Below are positions 1 through 6,157 of a stretch of DNA of 13,736 nt, piece by piece. Source of the stretch: Nitrospirae bacterium GWC2_56_14 (GTDB lineage Bacteria > Nitrospirota > UBA9217). Both the position numbers and the translations under genes were made by a program. Location: NCBI GenBank assembly GCA_001803705.1, contig MHDY01000215.1:1029-14764 (forward strand), in the 5' to 3' direction. Under the pieces are notes generated by a model, which saw only the letters and a list, made by a program, of their open reading frames with translations, was not told the origin of the DNA and did not search any database. The stretch's first letter is position 1, and every line of letters begins with the position of its first letter.

Positions 1-201
1 TTCAGAGTGGCCCAGGCCATAGACCGCAGCCGTATCGATCCAGTTGACGCCGAGTTCCAGGCTTTTCCTGATCGCCGCGATCGAATCATTATCGTTCTGC
101 GGTCCCCAGGCATATTCCCAGCCGGAGCCGCCGATGGCCCAGGCGCCGTAGCCTACAATGGTGATGGAAAGATCGGAGTTGCCCAATGGCCGTTTCTGCA
201 T
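1..201 (-). CDS. Aldo/keto reductase, N-terminal part (runs off the left edge)
   Basis: Reading the minus strand from 201 gives 67 residues beginning MQKRPLGNSDLSI, the typical opening of an aldo/keto reductase (NAD(P)H-dependent carbonyl reduction, cytoplasmic TIM barrel). The motif WIDTAAVYG near residues 54-62 carries the family's catalytic Asp (D56) and Tyr (Y61). The catalytic Lys and His lie beyond the window. An in-frame ATG at 216 would add five residues (MLYIA), but family N-termini usually begin just before KRxLG, and a good promoter -10 overlaps the upstream start, so I chose 201. The gene is transcribed away from thrC. Its specific substrate cannot be told from this fragment. Confidence 0.88.
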   Translation of the reverse strand, partial: MQKRPLGNSDLSITIVGYGAWAIGGSGWEYAWGPQNDNDSIAAIRKSLELGVNWIDTAAVYGLGHSE

Positions 202-206
202 GGCAA

Positions 207-235
207 TGTATAACATGCACCACATTGCCTGTCAA
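207..235 (-). promoter_or_regulatory. Sigma70-type promoter for the aldo/keto reductase
   Basis: On the minus strand a perfect -35 TTGACA (230-235) is followed after exactly 17 nt by TATACA (207-212), with an extended -10 TG dinucleotide one base upstream. The predicted transcription start falls at about 199-201, on the ATG at 201. The mRNA would then be leaderless or nearly so. This is seen by eye only. Confidence 0.55.
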
Positions 236-273
236 ATGTTTTTGCCCCTGCCCCTGTTTGGCCTCCGGGTTCC

Positions 274-305
274 CATTCCGCAATCCGCATTCCGCAATCC
301 GCATT
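274..305. repeat. Short tandem repeat, 14-bp unit
   Basis: The 14-mer cattccgcaatccg occurs twice head to tail (274-287 and 288-301), followed by a partial third copy (catt). It lies between the divergent aldo/keto reductase and thrC promoters. No coding potential is seen. Confidence 0.7.
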
Positions 306-356
306 GCCTCTCCCTGGACCCCGGACCCTGAACCCTGACTTACAGCCTTTTTTGCA

Positions 357-386
357 TTGATTATTAGCTTGCCACTGTGCTATATT
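357..386 (+). promoter_or_regulatory. Candidate promoter of the thrC operon
   Basis: TTGATT (357-362), an 18-nt spacer and TATATT (381-386), with TGC directly before the -10 (extended -10). Transcription would begin near 393, giving a leader of about 87 nt. I recognise no riboswitch in that leader; it contains two GCCGGC palindromes (429-434 and 447-452) that could form a small hairpin. Confidence 0.45.
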
Positions 387-479
387 TCACGCTGTTTCAG
401 TGCTTCTTCACGTACCCCCCTTTGCGCTGCCGGCCGCGTGAGATCTGCCGGCTCAATACGATAACCTGAGGATAAAACC

Positions 480-1826
480 ATGTCATACAGTGCCTGGTTC
501 CAATGTATCAATGAAAAGTGCAACGAGACCTATCCGCTGAACAAGATCGTCTACCGCTGCAAAACCTGCGATTCCCTGCTCGAAGTAAAACACGACATGA
601 AGGCCCTGGCGCACCGCAGCCCCCTGGCGTGGATGAAGCTCTTCGAGGACCGCTACAAGTCCACCCAGTGGCCCTACGGTTCCGGCATCTGGGGCAAGAA
701 GGAATGGGTCCTGCCGCAGATCGACGACGACAACATCGTCTCGCTCTACGAAGGCGGCTCAAACCTGTTCTGGGCGGAGCGGTTCGGCAAGCTGGTCGGC
801 GTGGACAATCTCTGGGTGAAGCTCTGCGGCAACTCCCACAGCGGCTCCTTCAAGGACCTCGGCATGACCGTGCTCGTGTCGCAGGTCAAGCAGATGATCA
901 GCGAAGGCGCGCCCATCCAGGCGGTCGCCTGCGCCTCGACGGGCGACACGTCGGCCGCGCTGGCGGTCTACTGCGCCGCGGCCGGCATCCAGTCCATCGT
1001 GCTTCTGCCGAAAGGCAAGATCTCCATGGCCCAGCTCGTCCAGCCCATCGCCAACGGCGCGCTGGTCCTGTCGCTGGACACGGACTTCGACGGCTGCATG
1101 AAGGTCATACGCGAGATCACCAAGGACGAGACCATTTACCTGGCCAATTCCATGAACTCGCTCCGCATCGAAGGCCAGAAGACCGTGGGCATCGAGATCG
1201 TGCAGCAGTTCGACTGGCAGGTGCCGGACGTGATCATCATCCCGGGAGGCAACCTGGGCAACGTCTCGGCGCTCGGTTCGGGGCTCCTCATGATGCGCGA
1301 CCTGGGCCTCATTACCAAGCTGCCCCGGATCGTCGTGGCCCAGGCGGAGAACGCCAACCCGCTCTACCGCTCCTATCTTAAGAACTTCGCTTCTTTCGAG
1401 CCCATGGTGGCCAAAAAAACGCTGGCCAGCGCCATCCAGATCGGCGACCCCGTAAGCTACGAGAAAGCGATCCGCACGATCAAGCAGTTCGACGGCATGG
1501 TCATGGACGCCACCGAGCAGGAACTGTCCGACGCCGCCGCGCTGGGCGACCGGACAGGCATGTTCAACTGCCCCCACACCGGCGTTGCCCTGGCAGCCAT
1601 GATCAAGCTGATCAAGGCCGGCAAGATCGACAAGTCCGAACATGTGGTGGTCATCTCCACGGCCCACGGACTCAAGTTCACGGACTTCAAGGTCCAATAT
1701 CACGAAGAGAAGCTGGGCTTCCCGAGCCAGTATGCCAACAAGCCCATCGAAGTGGCCGCAAACGTCGATGCTGTCAAGGATGCGCTCACGAACGCCCTGA
1801 AGAAGAGGAGAGAACAGAATGTCTAA
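480..1826 (+). CDS. thrC: Threonine synthase
   Basis: This 448-residue PLP enzyme converts O-phospho-L-homoserine and water to L-threonine and phosphate in the cytoplasm, the last step of threonine synthesis. An N-terminal zinc-ribbon-like segment has C9, C14, C27 and C30. The PLP-binding lysine is K125 in HSGSFKDLGMT. ASTGDTSAA (about 152-160) and the glycine loop GGNLGN (about 256-261, cofactor phosphate) are typical of fold-type II PLP enzymes. STAHGLKF near the C-terminus is also typical of threonine synthases. The start ATG has GAGGA (468-472) seven bases upstream. The stop overlaps the next gene by 8 nt, so the two are translationally coupled. The length is normal for the zinc-ribbon-bearing type. 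I am confident of the function. Confidence 0.95.
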   Translation: MSYSAWFQCINEKCNETYPLNKIVYRCKTCDSLLEVKHDMKALAHRSPLAWMKLFEDRYKSTQWPYGSGIWGKKEWVLPQIDDDNIVSLYEGGSNLFWAERFGKLVGVDNLWVKLCGNSHSGSFKDLGMTVLVSQVKQMISEGAPIQAVACASTGDTSAALAVYCAAAGIQSIVLLPKGKISMAQLVQPIANGALVLSLDTDFDGCMKVIREITKDETIYLANSMNSLRIEGQKTVGIEIVQQFDWQVPDVIIIPGGNLGNVSALGSGLLMMRDLGLITKLPRIVVAQAENANPLYRSYLKNFASFEPMVAKKTLASAIQIGDPVSYEKAIRTIKQFDGMVMDATEQELSDAAALGDRTGMFNCPHTGVALAAMIKLIKAGKIDKSEHVVVISTAHGLKFTDFKVQYHEEKLGFPSQYANKPIEVAANVDAVKDALTNALKKRREQNV

Positions 1827-3027
1827 CAAGAACACGAACGCAAAGAACTGGAAGCCGTCCACGCTCGCGATCCACGGCAACGGCCGCCTCCCCAAGGCGC
1901 ATCACGCGGTCTCGACGCCGATCATGCACACCTCCAACTATTACTTCGACACGGCCGACGAGGTCGAGGATTTCATGCGCGCCAAGGGCCAAGGAAAGGT
2001 GATCCGCGAGCATGAATACGCCCGCTACGGCAACCCCACCCAGATCGAGACGGAGCGCAAGCTCGCCGCCATCGAAGGGGCCGAGCGCGCCGTGCTCTAC
2101 TCCTCGGGCATGGCGGCGGTGCTGCTCGCCATCATGACCTTCATGAAGCCCGGCGGACACATCATCTTCACCAGCGACTGCTACCGCCAGACGCGCGACT
2201 TTGCCATCAACTTTCTCGGCAAGTTCGGCATGGACAACTCCATTGTGGACCCCACGGCCGAGGCCATTGAAAAGGCCATCAAGCCGAACACCAACATCAT
2301 CTTCACCGAGTCGCCGACCAATCCGTATTTGCGCGTGCTCGACATCCCGGCCATCGTGAAGGTCGCCAAAGCAAAGAAGGTCCTGACCATCATCGACGCC
2401 ACGCTGGCAACGCCCTACAACATCAAGCCCATCGAGATGGGTGTGGACGTGGTCATCCACTCGGCGACCAAGTACCTGGGCGGCCACAACGACCTCATGG
2501 CAGGCGTCTGCCTCGGTTCCAACGCACTCATGACCGACCTGTACAAGATGCAGCGCATGATGGGCGCCACCCCGGGTCCGCTCACCTGTTTCCTGCTCGA
2601 GCGGGGCTTAAAGACCTTCGGCATGCGCATGGAGCACCACAACAAAGCCGGCCTCGCCGTCGCCCAGATGCTGGAAGCGCACCCCAAGATCGAAAAGGTC
2701 TGGTACCCCGCGCTCAAGTCGCACCCGGACCACAAGCTCGGCATGGAGCAGATGAAAGGCTTCGGCAGCGTCATCAGCTTCCTGGTGAAGGGCGGCAACA
2801 AAGAAACGCGGCAGTTCATCGACGCGCTGGAGCTCTTCCTGATCACGCCGAGCCTCGGCGGCAGCGAAAGCCTGGTCACGCAGATGTGGGCCATGTCGTT
2901 CTTTGATTATTCCGAGGAGTACCGCAAGAACATCGGGATGGTGGACAACCTCGTGCGGCTCGCGCTGGGCCTGGAGGATGTGGATGACCTGATCTTCGAT
3001 CTGAAGCAGGCGCTGGATAAGATATAA
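1819..3027 (+). CDS. Cys/Met-metabolism PLP enzyme (cystathionine gamma-synthase / O-acylhomoserine sulfhydrylase type)
   Basis: 402 residues, the usual length for this family (fold-type I PLP enzymes of trans-sulfuration). Visible landmarks: YARYGNPT (about 67-74), SSGMAA (95-100, cofactor phosphate region), the PLP-ring Asp in IIDATLATPY (D193), the Schiff-base lysine K218 in HSATKYLGGHND, and GGSESLVTQ near the C-terminus. Members make cystathionine or homocysteine from activated homoserine, or cleave cystathionine or methionine; sequence motifs alone do not separate these. The 8-nt overlap with thrC and GAGGAG upstream of the ATG argue for a biosynthetic role at the homoserine branch point, so gamma-synthase or sulfhydrylase is favoured over a lyase. 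The gene ends just before a strong terminator. No symbol is given because metB, metZ and metY are all possible. Confidence 0.88.
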   Translation: MSNKNTNAKNWKPSTLAIHGNGRLPKAHHAVSTPIMHTSNYYFDTADEVEDFMRAKGQGKVIREHEYARYGNPTQIETERKLAAIEGAERAVLYSSGMAAVLLAIMTFMKPGGHIIFTSDCYRQTRDFAINFLGKFGMDNSIVDPTAEAIEKAIKPNTNIIFTESPTNPYLRVLDIPAIVKVAKAKKVLTIIDATLATPYNIKPIEMGVDVVIHSATKYLGGHNDLMAGVCLGSNALMTDLYKMQRMMGATPGPLTCFLLERGLKTFGMRMEHHNKAGLAVAQMLEAHPKIEKVWYPALKSHPDHKLGMEQMKGFGSVISFLVKGGNKETRQFIDALELFLITPSLGGSESLVTQMWAMSFFDYSEEYRKNIGMVDNLVRLALGLEDVDDLIFDLKQALDKI

Positions 3028-3065
3028 GATAAGTCGCGCTTTGGCTGCAAGTTCAGTGATGAATA

Positions 3066-3100
3066 AAAAGCCCCCTTCGCTAGGGGGCTTTTCTATTTTT
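3066..3100 (+). terminator. Intrinsic terminator of the thrC operon (probably bidirectional)
   Basis: A perfect 10-bp stem AAAAGCCCCC (3066-3075) / GGGGGCTTTT (3083-3092) has a 7-nt loop and is followed by a T-rich run (3089-3100). An A-run precedes the stem, so the reverse strand also reads as a terminator. It could serve the convergent minus-strand genes to the right. Confidence 0.9.
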
Positions 3101-3164
3101 CAGATACTTATTGCTTTAACCTACTTCGAGACAACCCCGAGACATTAGCTGAAACTTCGTAGCT

Positions 3165-3476
3165 TTAAGATAATTGATTGATTAGCTGAGCTTTTTCCTT
3201 GCCGGAAAGTTTATCAAGTGCCTTCAACTCAACGACCACCTCTTCATAACAGACAAAATCGGCTTTGTAGGTCACATCCAGCCGGTCTCCCTTATAAAGT
3301 ATCGGCAATTCAACCTCTCGTCGAAACGGAATTCCAAGCCGAAGGAACTCCTTTGCAAGCGCCTCCTGATAAACCGCCTCCAGAAAACCACAACCGAGGA
3401 CACGATGAACTTCTATTGCAGCGCCGATGATTGCGCAAGTCTGCGGATCGCGCGTATTATCACCTGACATATTCAT
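3165..3476 (-). pseudogene. GxxExxY-family protein, frameshifted near the C-terminus
   Basis: The minus strand encodes a GxxExxY protein: IIGAAIEVHRVLGCGFLEAVYQEAL contains the family signature (G, E and Y of GFLEAVY). The stretch YKADFVCYEEVVVELKAL resembles the D...ExK core of PDDEXK-like folds. The function of the family is not established. The intact frame stops at 3165 after AQLINQLS. One base over, the DNA reads NYLKAT, the normal family continuation. Removing one copy of the tandem ATTGATTG (3173-3180) restores AQLINYLKAT, so a 4-bp duplication caused the shift; the restored frame would run to 3116. The tail after that still looks unlike the family, so the end may be further decayed. 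In-frame ATGs lie at 3500, 3476 and 3470; 3476 or 3470 best fits family length. The protein may still be made in shortened form. Confidence 0.75.
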
Positions 3477-3526
3477 CTTCTTTCTCAGATTTAAACACAA
3501 GTTTAGGCTTTCGACTCGCTTGCCCT

Positions 3527-3554
3527 CATCTGCGCAATCTGCGTCATCTGCGGA
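3527..3554. repeat. Degenerate triplicate short repeat
   Basis: Three imperfect copies of the phrase cAtctgcg occur in succession (catctgcg, caatctgcgt, catctgcgga) in the gap between the patatin-like gene and the GxxExxY gene. It resembles the 14-mer repeat at 274-305 in style (caatcTGCG versus caatcCGCA). The role is unknown. Confidence 0.5.
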
Positions 3555-3571
3555 TTACGCTTTTCAGTACT

Positions 3572-4465
3572 CTAGGCTAGTTGCAGGATATGCTTGATCT
3601 CGGGTATCATCCGCTGAACACATTTTTTCCCTTCACTGATGGCTTCAGCTGCGCGGTAAAACTCCAGGAGCCCGATATGCGACAGCTTCGGTGAAAGCAT
3701 GATATCCGGAGGATCTCCAGCCATGCGGCTTCTCGTAATCCTGTCCTGCGTGATGTTGACGGAACCGGCGATGGCTTCGAATAAGCCTGGAGGTTGATCT
3801 TGTTCTTTGGCGGTCGAAAACACCGACGAAGTATATTCCCTCACGATGTCGGTGATCTTCCCTACAACACCGGTGTCTTCCTTGATGGCCTTATTTTCCT
3901 TTTGGAAATGTTTTCCGACGATGTCTCCGTTCAAATTTACCGCTATGACAATGTCCGCTCCCAAAGCGCGGCAGACGGAGACAGGGACCGGATTAACCAG
4001 CCCGCCATCGACAAGCCACTTCTCATTATGTTTTATTGCGGGAAACAACCCGGGCAGGGAAATAGACGACCAGACTGCCTCCAAGACAGAGCCTCTCTGC
4101 AACCATACTTCTCTGCCTGTTTCCAGATCGGTGGCTACAGCAGCGTACTGCTTGTCAAATTGCTCTATTACTGAATCATCGCCGGCTACGTATTGATTTA
4201 AAAAATAATGAAATTTTTCCGTATCAACGAAGCCGTTCAGGGGGGTAATGTCGAGAAATCTTACTGTTTCGAATCTTGTTAATGAACGCGCCCATGTTTC
4301 CAGCTTATCAAGGTTATTTGCCACGTACGAGGCGCCGACCAATGAGCCTATCGAGGTGCCGCAAACAATAGTGGGCGTAATTCCCAGCTCAGCCAGCGCC
4401 CTGATGACGCCGATATGTGACCAGCCGCGAGACGAGCCGCTTCCAAGGGCTAAACCGATATTCAT
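3572..4465 (-). CDS. Patatin-like phospholipase (RssA-like)
   Basis: A 297-residue patatin-fold serine hydrolase. Seen in order: an oxyanion-hole loop GLALGSGSSRGWSHIG (residues 4-19), the nucleophile elbow GTSIG with S38, and the catalytic-dyad aspartate in DGG (D153) of WLVDGGLVNPVPV. These are the complete Ser-Asp dyad elements, so it is probably active on acyl esters or phospholipids. The N-terminus has no signal peptide and no clear membrane segment, so it is likely cytoplasmic. The C-terminal third (about 200-297) is less conserved and its partner is unknown. The start at 4465 gives the normal family opening MNIGLALG; a weak AGAGAAA precedes it. It is transcribed toward the GxxExxY remnant from a separate promoter. 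The substrate cannot be inferred. Confidence 0.9.
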   Translation of the reverse strand: MNIGLALGSGSSRGWSHIGVIRALAELGITPTIVCGTSIGSLVGASYVANNLDKLETWARSLTRFETVRFLDITPLNGFVDTEKFHYFLNQYVAGDDSVIEQFDKQYAAVATDLETGREVWLQRGSVLEAVWSSISLPGLFPAIKHNEKWLVDGGLVNPVPVSVCRALGADIVIAVNLNGDIVGKHFQKENKAIKEDTGVVGKITDIVREYTSSVFSTAKEQDQPPGLFEAIAGSVNITQDRITRSRMAGDPPDIMLSPKLSHIGLLEFYRAAEAISEGKKCVQRMIPEIKHILQLA

Positions 4466-4509
4466 CTGTATATTTCTCTGATATTCTTCATAGTCTTAAG
4501 CGATGTTAA

Positions 4510-4538
4510 AATATAGACCAATTTAAATTACAAATCAA
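4510..4538 (-). promoter_or_regulatory. Promoter for the patatin-like gene
   Basis: On the minus strand TTGATT (4533-4538), a 17-nt AT-rich spacer and TATATT (4510-4515). Transcription would start near 4503, giving a leader of about 38 nt before the ATG at 4465. The two hexamers are the same as those of the thrC promoter candidate. Confidence 0.5.
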
Positions 4539-4653
4539 GCGATGTATAGCCACCCATCGTTCACCTGTTGAGTGAAACCGACACCTGGCAGGCTGTTGAG
4601 AACCCACGGGCAGGGACAGTTCAAGACAGCAAATCTCAATTTTGAATTAGAGT

Positions 4654-4682
4654 TTGACAGTGAGCTTTCGTTCCACTATGAT
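4654..4682 (+). promoter_or_regulatory. Strong sigma70-type promoter for the first small secreted protein
   Basis: Perfect -35 TTGACA (4654-4659), a 17-nt spacer and TATGAT (4677-4682), with an AT-rich stretch just upstream of the -35 that could act as an UP element. The predicted start of transcription is about 4689, two to four bases before the ATG at 4692, which implies an almost leaderless mRNA. Confidence 0.65.
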
Positions 4683-4691
4683 TGCCGCACA

Positions 4692-4976
4692 ATGAAATGG
4701 AAAGCCGTCATAGTTCTTCTGGCAATCGCCCTCAGCATCGTTATCCCGCCCGCATTGCCCGTTCTGCCCGACCAGCGCGCCATGGCGGCCATCGGAACGC
4801 TGGATGTTTGTCATTCGTCTATACCGGCACTATCTTCGAGCGGTGATATGCCCTGCGTCATCGCATGCGGAAACCTTCCGCTTCCTTTAGCACAAAACAC
4901 GGTTGCGGCAACCGCTCCTCCCCCGTTCATGCCATTCTCCCTGGCTTTTCAAGACGAACGTCCTCCGAAACACTGA
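4692..4976 (+). CDS. Small secreted Cys/His protein, copy 1
   Basis: 94 residues with an N-terminal signal peptide: MKWK, then a hydrophobic core VIVLLAIALSIVIPP, and a likely signal-peptidase site after RAMA (about residue 32). The mature part is about 62 residues and carries LDVCHSSIPALSSSGDMPC (C40, H41, C55, plus C59) and a C-terminal AFQDERPPK. A paralogue with the same architecture lies at 5829-6122; the shared MKWK start fixes the start codon even though no Shine-Dalgarno sequence is visible. I do not recognise an established family. The Cys-His and Cys residues would suit metal binding or disulfides in the periplasm, which is inference. Relative to copy 2 it lacks one T after CGAAA near the end, changing the tail from SLL to H. 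An upstream in-frame ATG (4572) exists but would bury the signal peptide. Confidence 0.72.
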   Translation: MKWKAVIVLLAIALSIVIPPALPVLPDQRAMAAIGTLDVCHSSIPALSSSGDMPCVIACGNLPLPLAQNTVAATAPPPFMPFSLAFQDERPPKH

Positions 4977-5114
4977 TCCGCAGCACCAATCCGAAGTAGT
5001 GAGACTTCCTCTCCGGAAGAAGCGGGCAAAAGCGTGTGCGCGCTCGAAAACCCGGCTCCGTTTCGGAAATATCCTTCACCATAAAACGTAATACGCCCGT
5101 ACTGGTCCGACGGA

Positions 5115-5326
5115 CGCGTCTCTGTGCGCGCCCGCAAGACGCGAGTTCGCTGATAAGCGCGGTATTTTTATGGAGATCTGCCGTGCTTATCATGCCGTGC
5201 ATCAACGACTTTCGGGACTTTTCACGGGACCGTGTAGGCGTAATGGTATCGTTTCATGCCACTGCGCCCATGGCAAAACCAACAGTCGCGGTGGAAGGCA
5301 TGAAGTAAGTCCTGCAAATAAAATGA
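5115..5326 (+). ncRNA. Candidate structured RNA or leader upstream of the two-CW gene
   Basis: Three substantial helices are visible by eye. Helix A: CGCGTCT (5115-5121) with AGACGCG (5137-5143). Helix B: TGATAAGCGCGG (5151-5162) with CCGTGCTTATCA (5181-5192), 12 bp with one G-U pair and an 18-nt loop. Helix C: GTTTCATGCC (5251-5260) with GGCATGAAGT (5297-5306), continued by ACTGCG (5261-5266) with CGCGGT (5287-5292) across a one-sided GGAA bulge (5293-5296). An intrinsic terminator follows and ends just before the Shine-Dalgarno of the next gene. I could not match it to a riboswitch class I know. It may be a leader or an independent small RNA; its 5' end is not defined. Confidence 0.4.
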
Positions 5327-5359
5327 ACGGGCGGGTATTTCGAAACCGCCCGTATTTTT
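5327..5359 (+). terminator. Intrinsic terminator directly before the two-CW gene
   Basis: Stem ACGGGCGG (5327-5334) / CCGCCCGT (5346-5353) followed by ATTTTT. The ribosome site GGAGG (5364-5368) and ATG (5375) of the next gene follow at once. Such placement is typical of attenuators, but it could also end a separate small RNA. An upstream CGCCCGT (5093-5099) could pair with the left arm as an anti-terminator (inference). Confidence 0.7.
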
Positions 5360-5374
5360 GACCGGAGGTTCTCG

Positions 5375-5740
5375 ATGAAACTCAATTGCTGGGAGCATAA
5401 GAAATGCGGCAGGCAGCCGGGCGGCCTCAAGGCACAGGAACTCGGCGTCTGTCCGGTGGCGACCTATCAACCGCTGGATGGCGCCCATGACGGCAGGAAC
5501 GCAGGCAGGGCGTGCTGGGCAATCGCCGGCTCACTGTGCGGGGGGACCGTTCAGGGGACCTACGCTCAAAAGCTGCATAACTGCTGGAGATGCGATTTCA
5601 TGAACAGCGTAAAAAAAGAGGAAGACCCGTCGCCGGTGGGTTTTTCGGCTACCCTTCTGGGCATGGAACGGACATTGGAGAAACTGCGTGGTCCGAAAAC
5701 TGCGACAGAGAATACAATGAAAGACGGGAACGAGCATTGA
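5375..5740 (+). CDS. Two-CW domain protein (Cys-rich, stand-alone)
   Basis: 121 residues, with the two-CW pattern: NCWEHKKCGR (C5, W6, C11), a third Cys in LGVCPVAT (C26), then RACWAIAGSLCGG (C47, W48, C55) and a closing NCWRCDF (C70, C73). Seven conserved-looking cysteines suggest a metal or Fe-S site. The family is found in anaerobes, sometimes beside or within signalling proteins; its biochemical role is not established to my knowledge. The last 45 residues are charged and not conserved-looking. GGAGG sits 6 nt before the ATG. There is no signal peptide, so it is probably cytoplasmic. It lies between the two small secreted paralogues and just after a terminator hairpin, which suggests regulated read-through. 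Confidence 0.82.
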   Translation: MKLNCWEHKKCGRQPGGLKAQELGVCPVATYQPLDGAHDGRNAGRACWAIAGSLCGGTVQGTYAQKLHNCWRCDFMNSVKKEEDPSPVGFSATLLGMERTLEKLRGPKTATENTMKDGNEH

Positions 5741-5766
5741 GCCCATGCGAAACAGTGCGGGAACCG

Positions 5767-5775
5767 TGCTATACT
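5767..5775 (+). promoter_or_regulatory. Extended -10 element before the second small secreted protein
   Basis: TGC followed by TATACT (5770-5775) makes a good extended -10; the -35 region 17 nt upstream (gcgaaa) is poor. Transcription would start near 5782, giving a leader of about 46 nt before the ATG at 5829. Confidence 0.4.
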
Positions 5776-5828
5776 TTACTCTAAGCATCAGACCTCACTC
5801 TTTTGTATCTGCACATCAGGCCGACAGT

Positions 5829-6122
5829 ATGAAATGGAAAACATATATTGTTCTTCTGGCAATAGCCCTCAGCACCCTTGCTCCGCCCCCGCTGCCCTTG
5901 CTGTCCGGGCAGGACGCGATGGCGGAGATCGGGATGCTTGATGTCTGTCATTCATCTGTTCCCGCCCTTGCTTCGAACGGCGATATGCCCTGCGTGTATC
6001 TGCCTTTTGCAGGCGAACTTCCCCCTTTCCCGCTGCAGGAAACAACTCAGATCGTGAACGAACCGTGCAAACCCTGCTTCATCGCCTTTCAGGATGAACG
6101 TCCTCCGAAATCACTGCTCTAA
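5829..6122 (+). CDS. Small secreted Cys/His protein, copy 2
   Basis: 97 residues and clearly paralogous to the protein at 4692-4976. Shared: MKWK plus hydrophobic signal segment (IVLLAIALS), cleavage-like QDAMA (about 28-32), LDVCHSSVPALASNGDMPC (C40, H41, C55) and AFQDERPPK at the end. Differences lie in the middle (residues 56-80) and in an extra EPCKPC (C80, C83) that copy 1 lacks. It ends SLL. It is presumably exported to the periplasm or beyond. I do not know the family. The nearby TonB receptor operon starts 201 nt downstream, so a role with that system, for example in binding its substrate or metal, is possible but unproven. A weak AGG lies about 10 nt before the ATG. Confidence 0.75.
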   Translation: MKWKTYIVLLAIALSTLAPPPLPLLSGQDAMAEIGMLDVCHSSVPALASNGDMPCVYLPFAGELPPFPLQETTQIVNEPCKPCFIAFQDERPPKSLL

Positions 6123-6139
6123 GTCTCACCATACACCCG

Positions 6140-6157
6140 TAATCATTCTCGTGATAA
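6140..6157 (+). promoter_or_regulatory. Possible operator: imperfect inverted repeat upstream of the TonB receptor
   Basis: TAATCA, six bases, then TGATAA (6140-6157) is an inverted repeat with one mismatch, in AT-rich DNA about 170 nt before the receptor start. It faintly recalls Fur-type AT-rich boxes but is not a good match. A perfect 12-bp palindrome AAGCGCGCGCTT also lies at 6193-6204. Confidence 0.22.

Larger units (their letters stand above)
4977..5374 (+). other. 398-bp gap without a convincing gene; contains structured elements
   Basis: No open frame here has a plausible protein, family motif or ribosome site. Its left part (4977-5114) shows only a small CTTCC/GGAAG hairpin (5005-5019). 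Its right part (5115-5359) holds several hairpins and an intrinsic terminator, described separately. No promoter stands out. Confidence 0.6.

Noticed and set aside
759..1895. 378-residue minus-strand open frame opposite thrC
   Set aside because: The composition (Asp/His/Leu/Gly-rich, no motifs) is that of a mirror frame of a GC-rich gene; thrC is certain.
5267..5280. GEMM-type cyclic-dinucleotide riboswitch suggested by GGCAAAACC
   Set aside because: The GACGCAAAGCC segment and the tetraloop/receptor elements are absent.
5251..5306. Cobalamin riboswitch suggested by GCCACTG followed by GGAAGGC
   Set aside because: Only this small part resembles it. The upstream core (AGGGAA ... GGTG ... AAATCC) and the downstream B12 box (AAGCC.GAAGACC type) are missing.
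4927..5308. Several 60-90 residue open frames on both strands in the gap after the first small protein
   Set aside because: No ribosome sites, no conserved motifs, and heavy mutual overlap; the stretch is better explained as non-coding with RNA structure.
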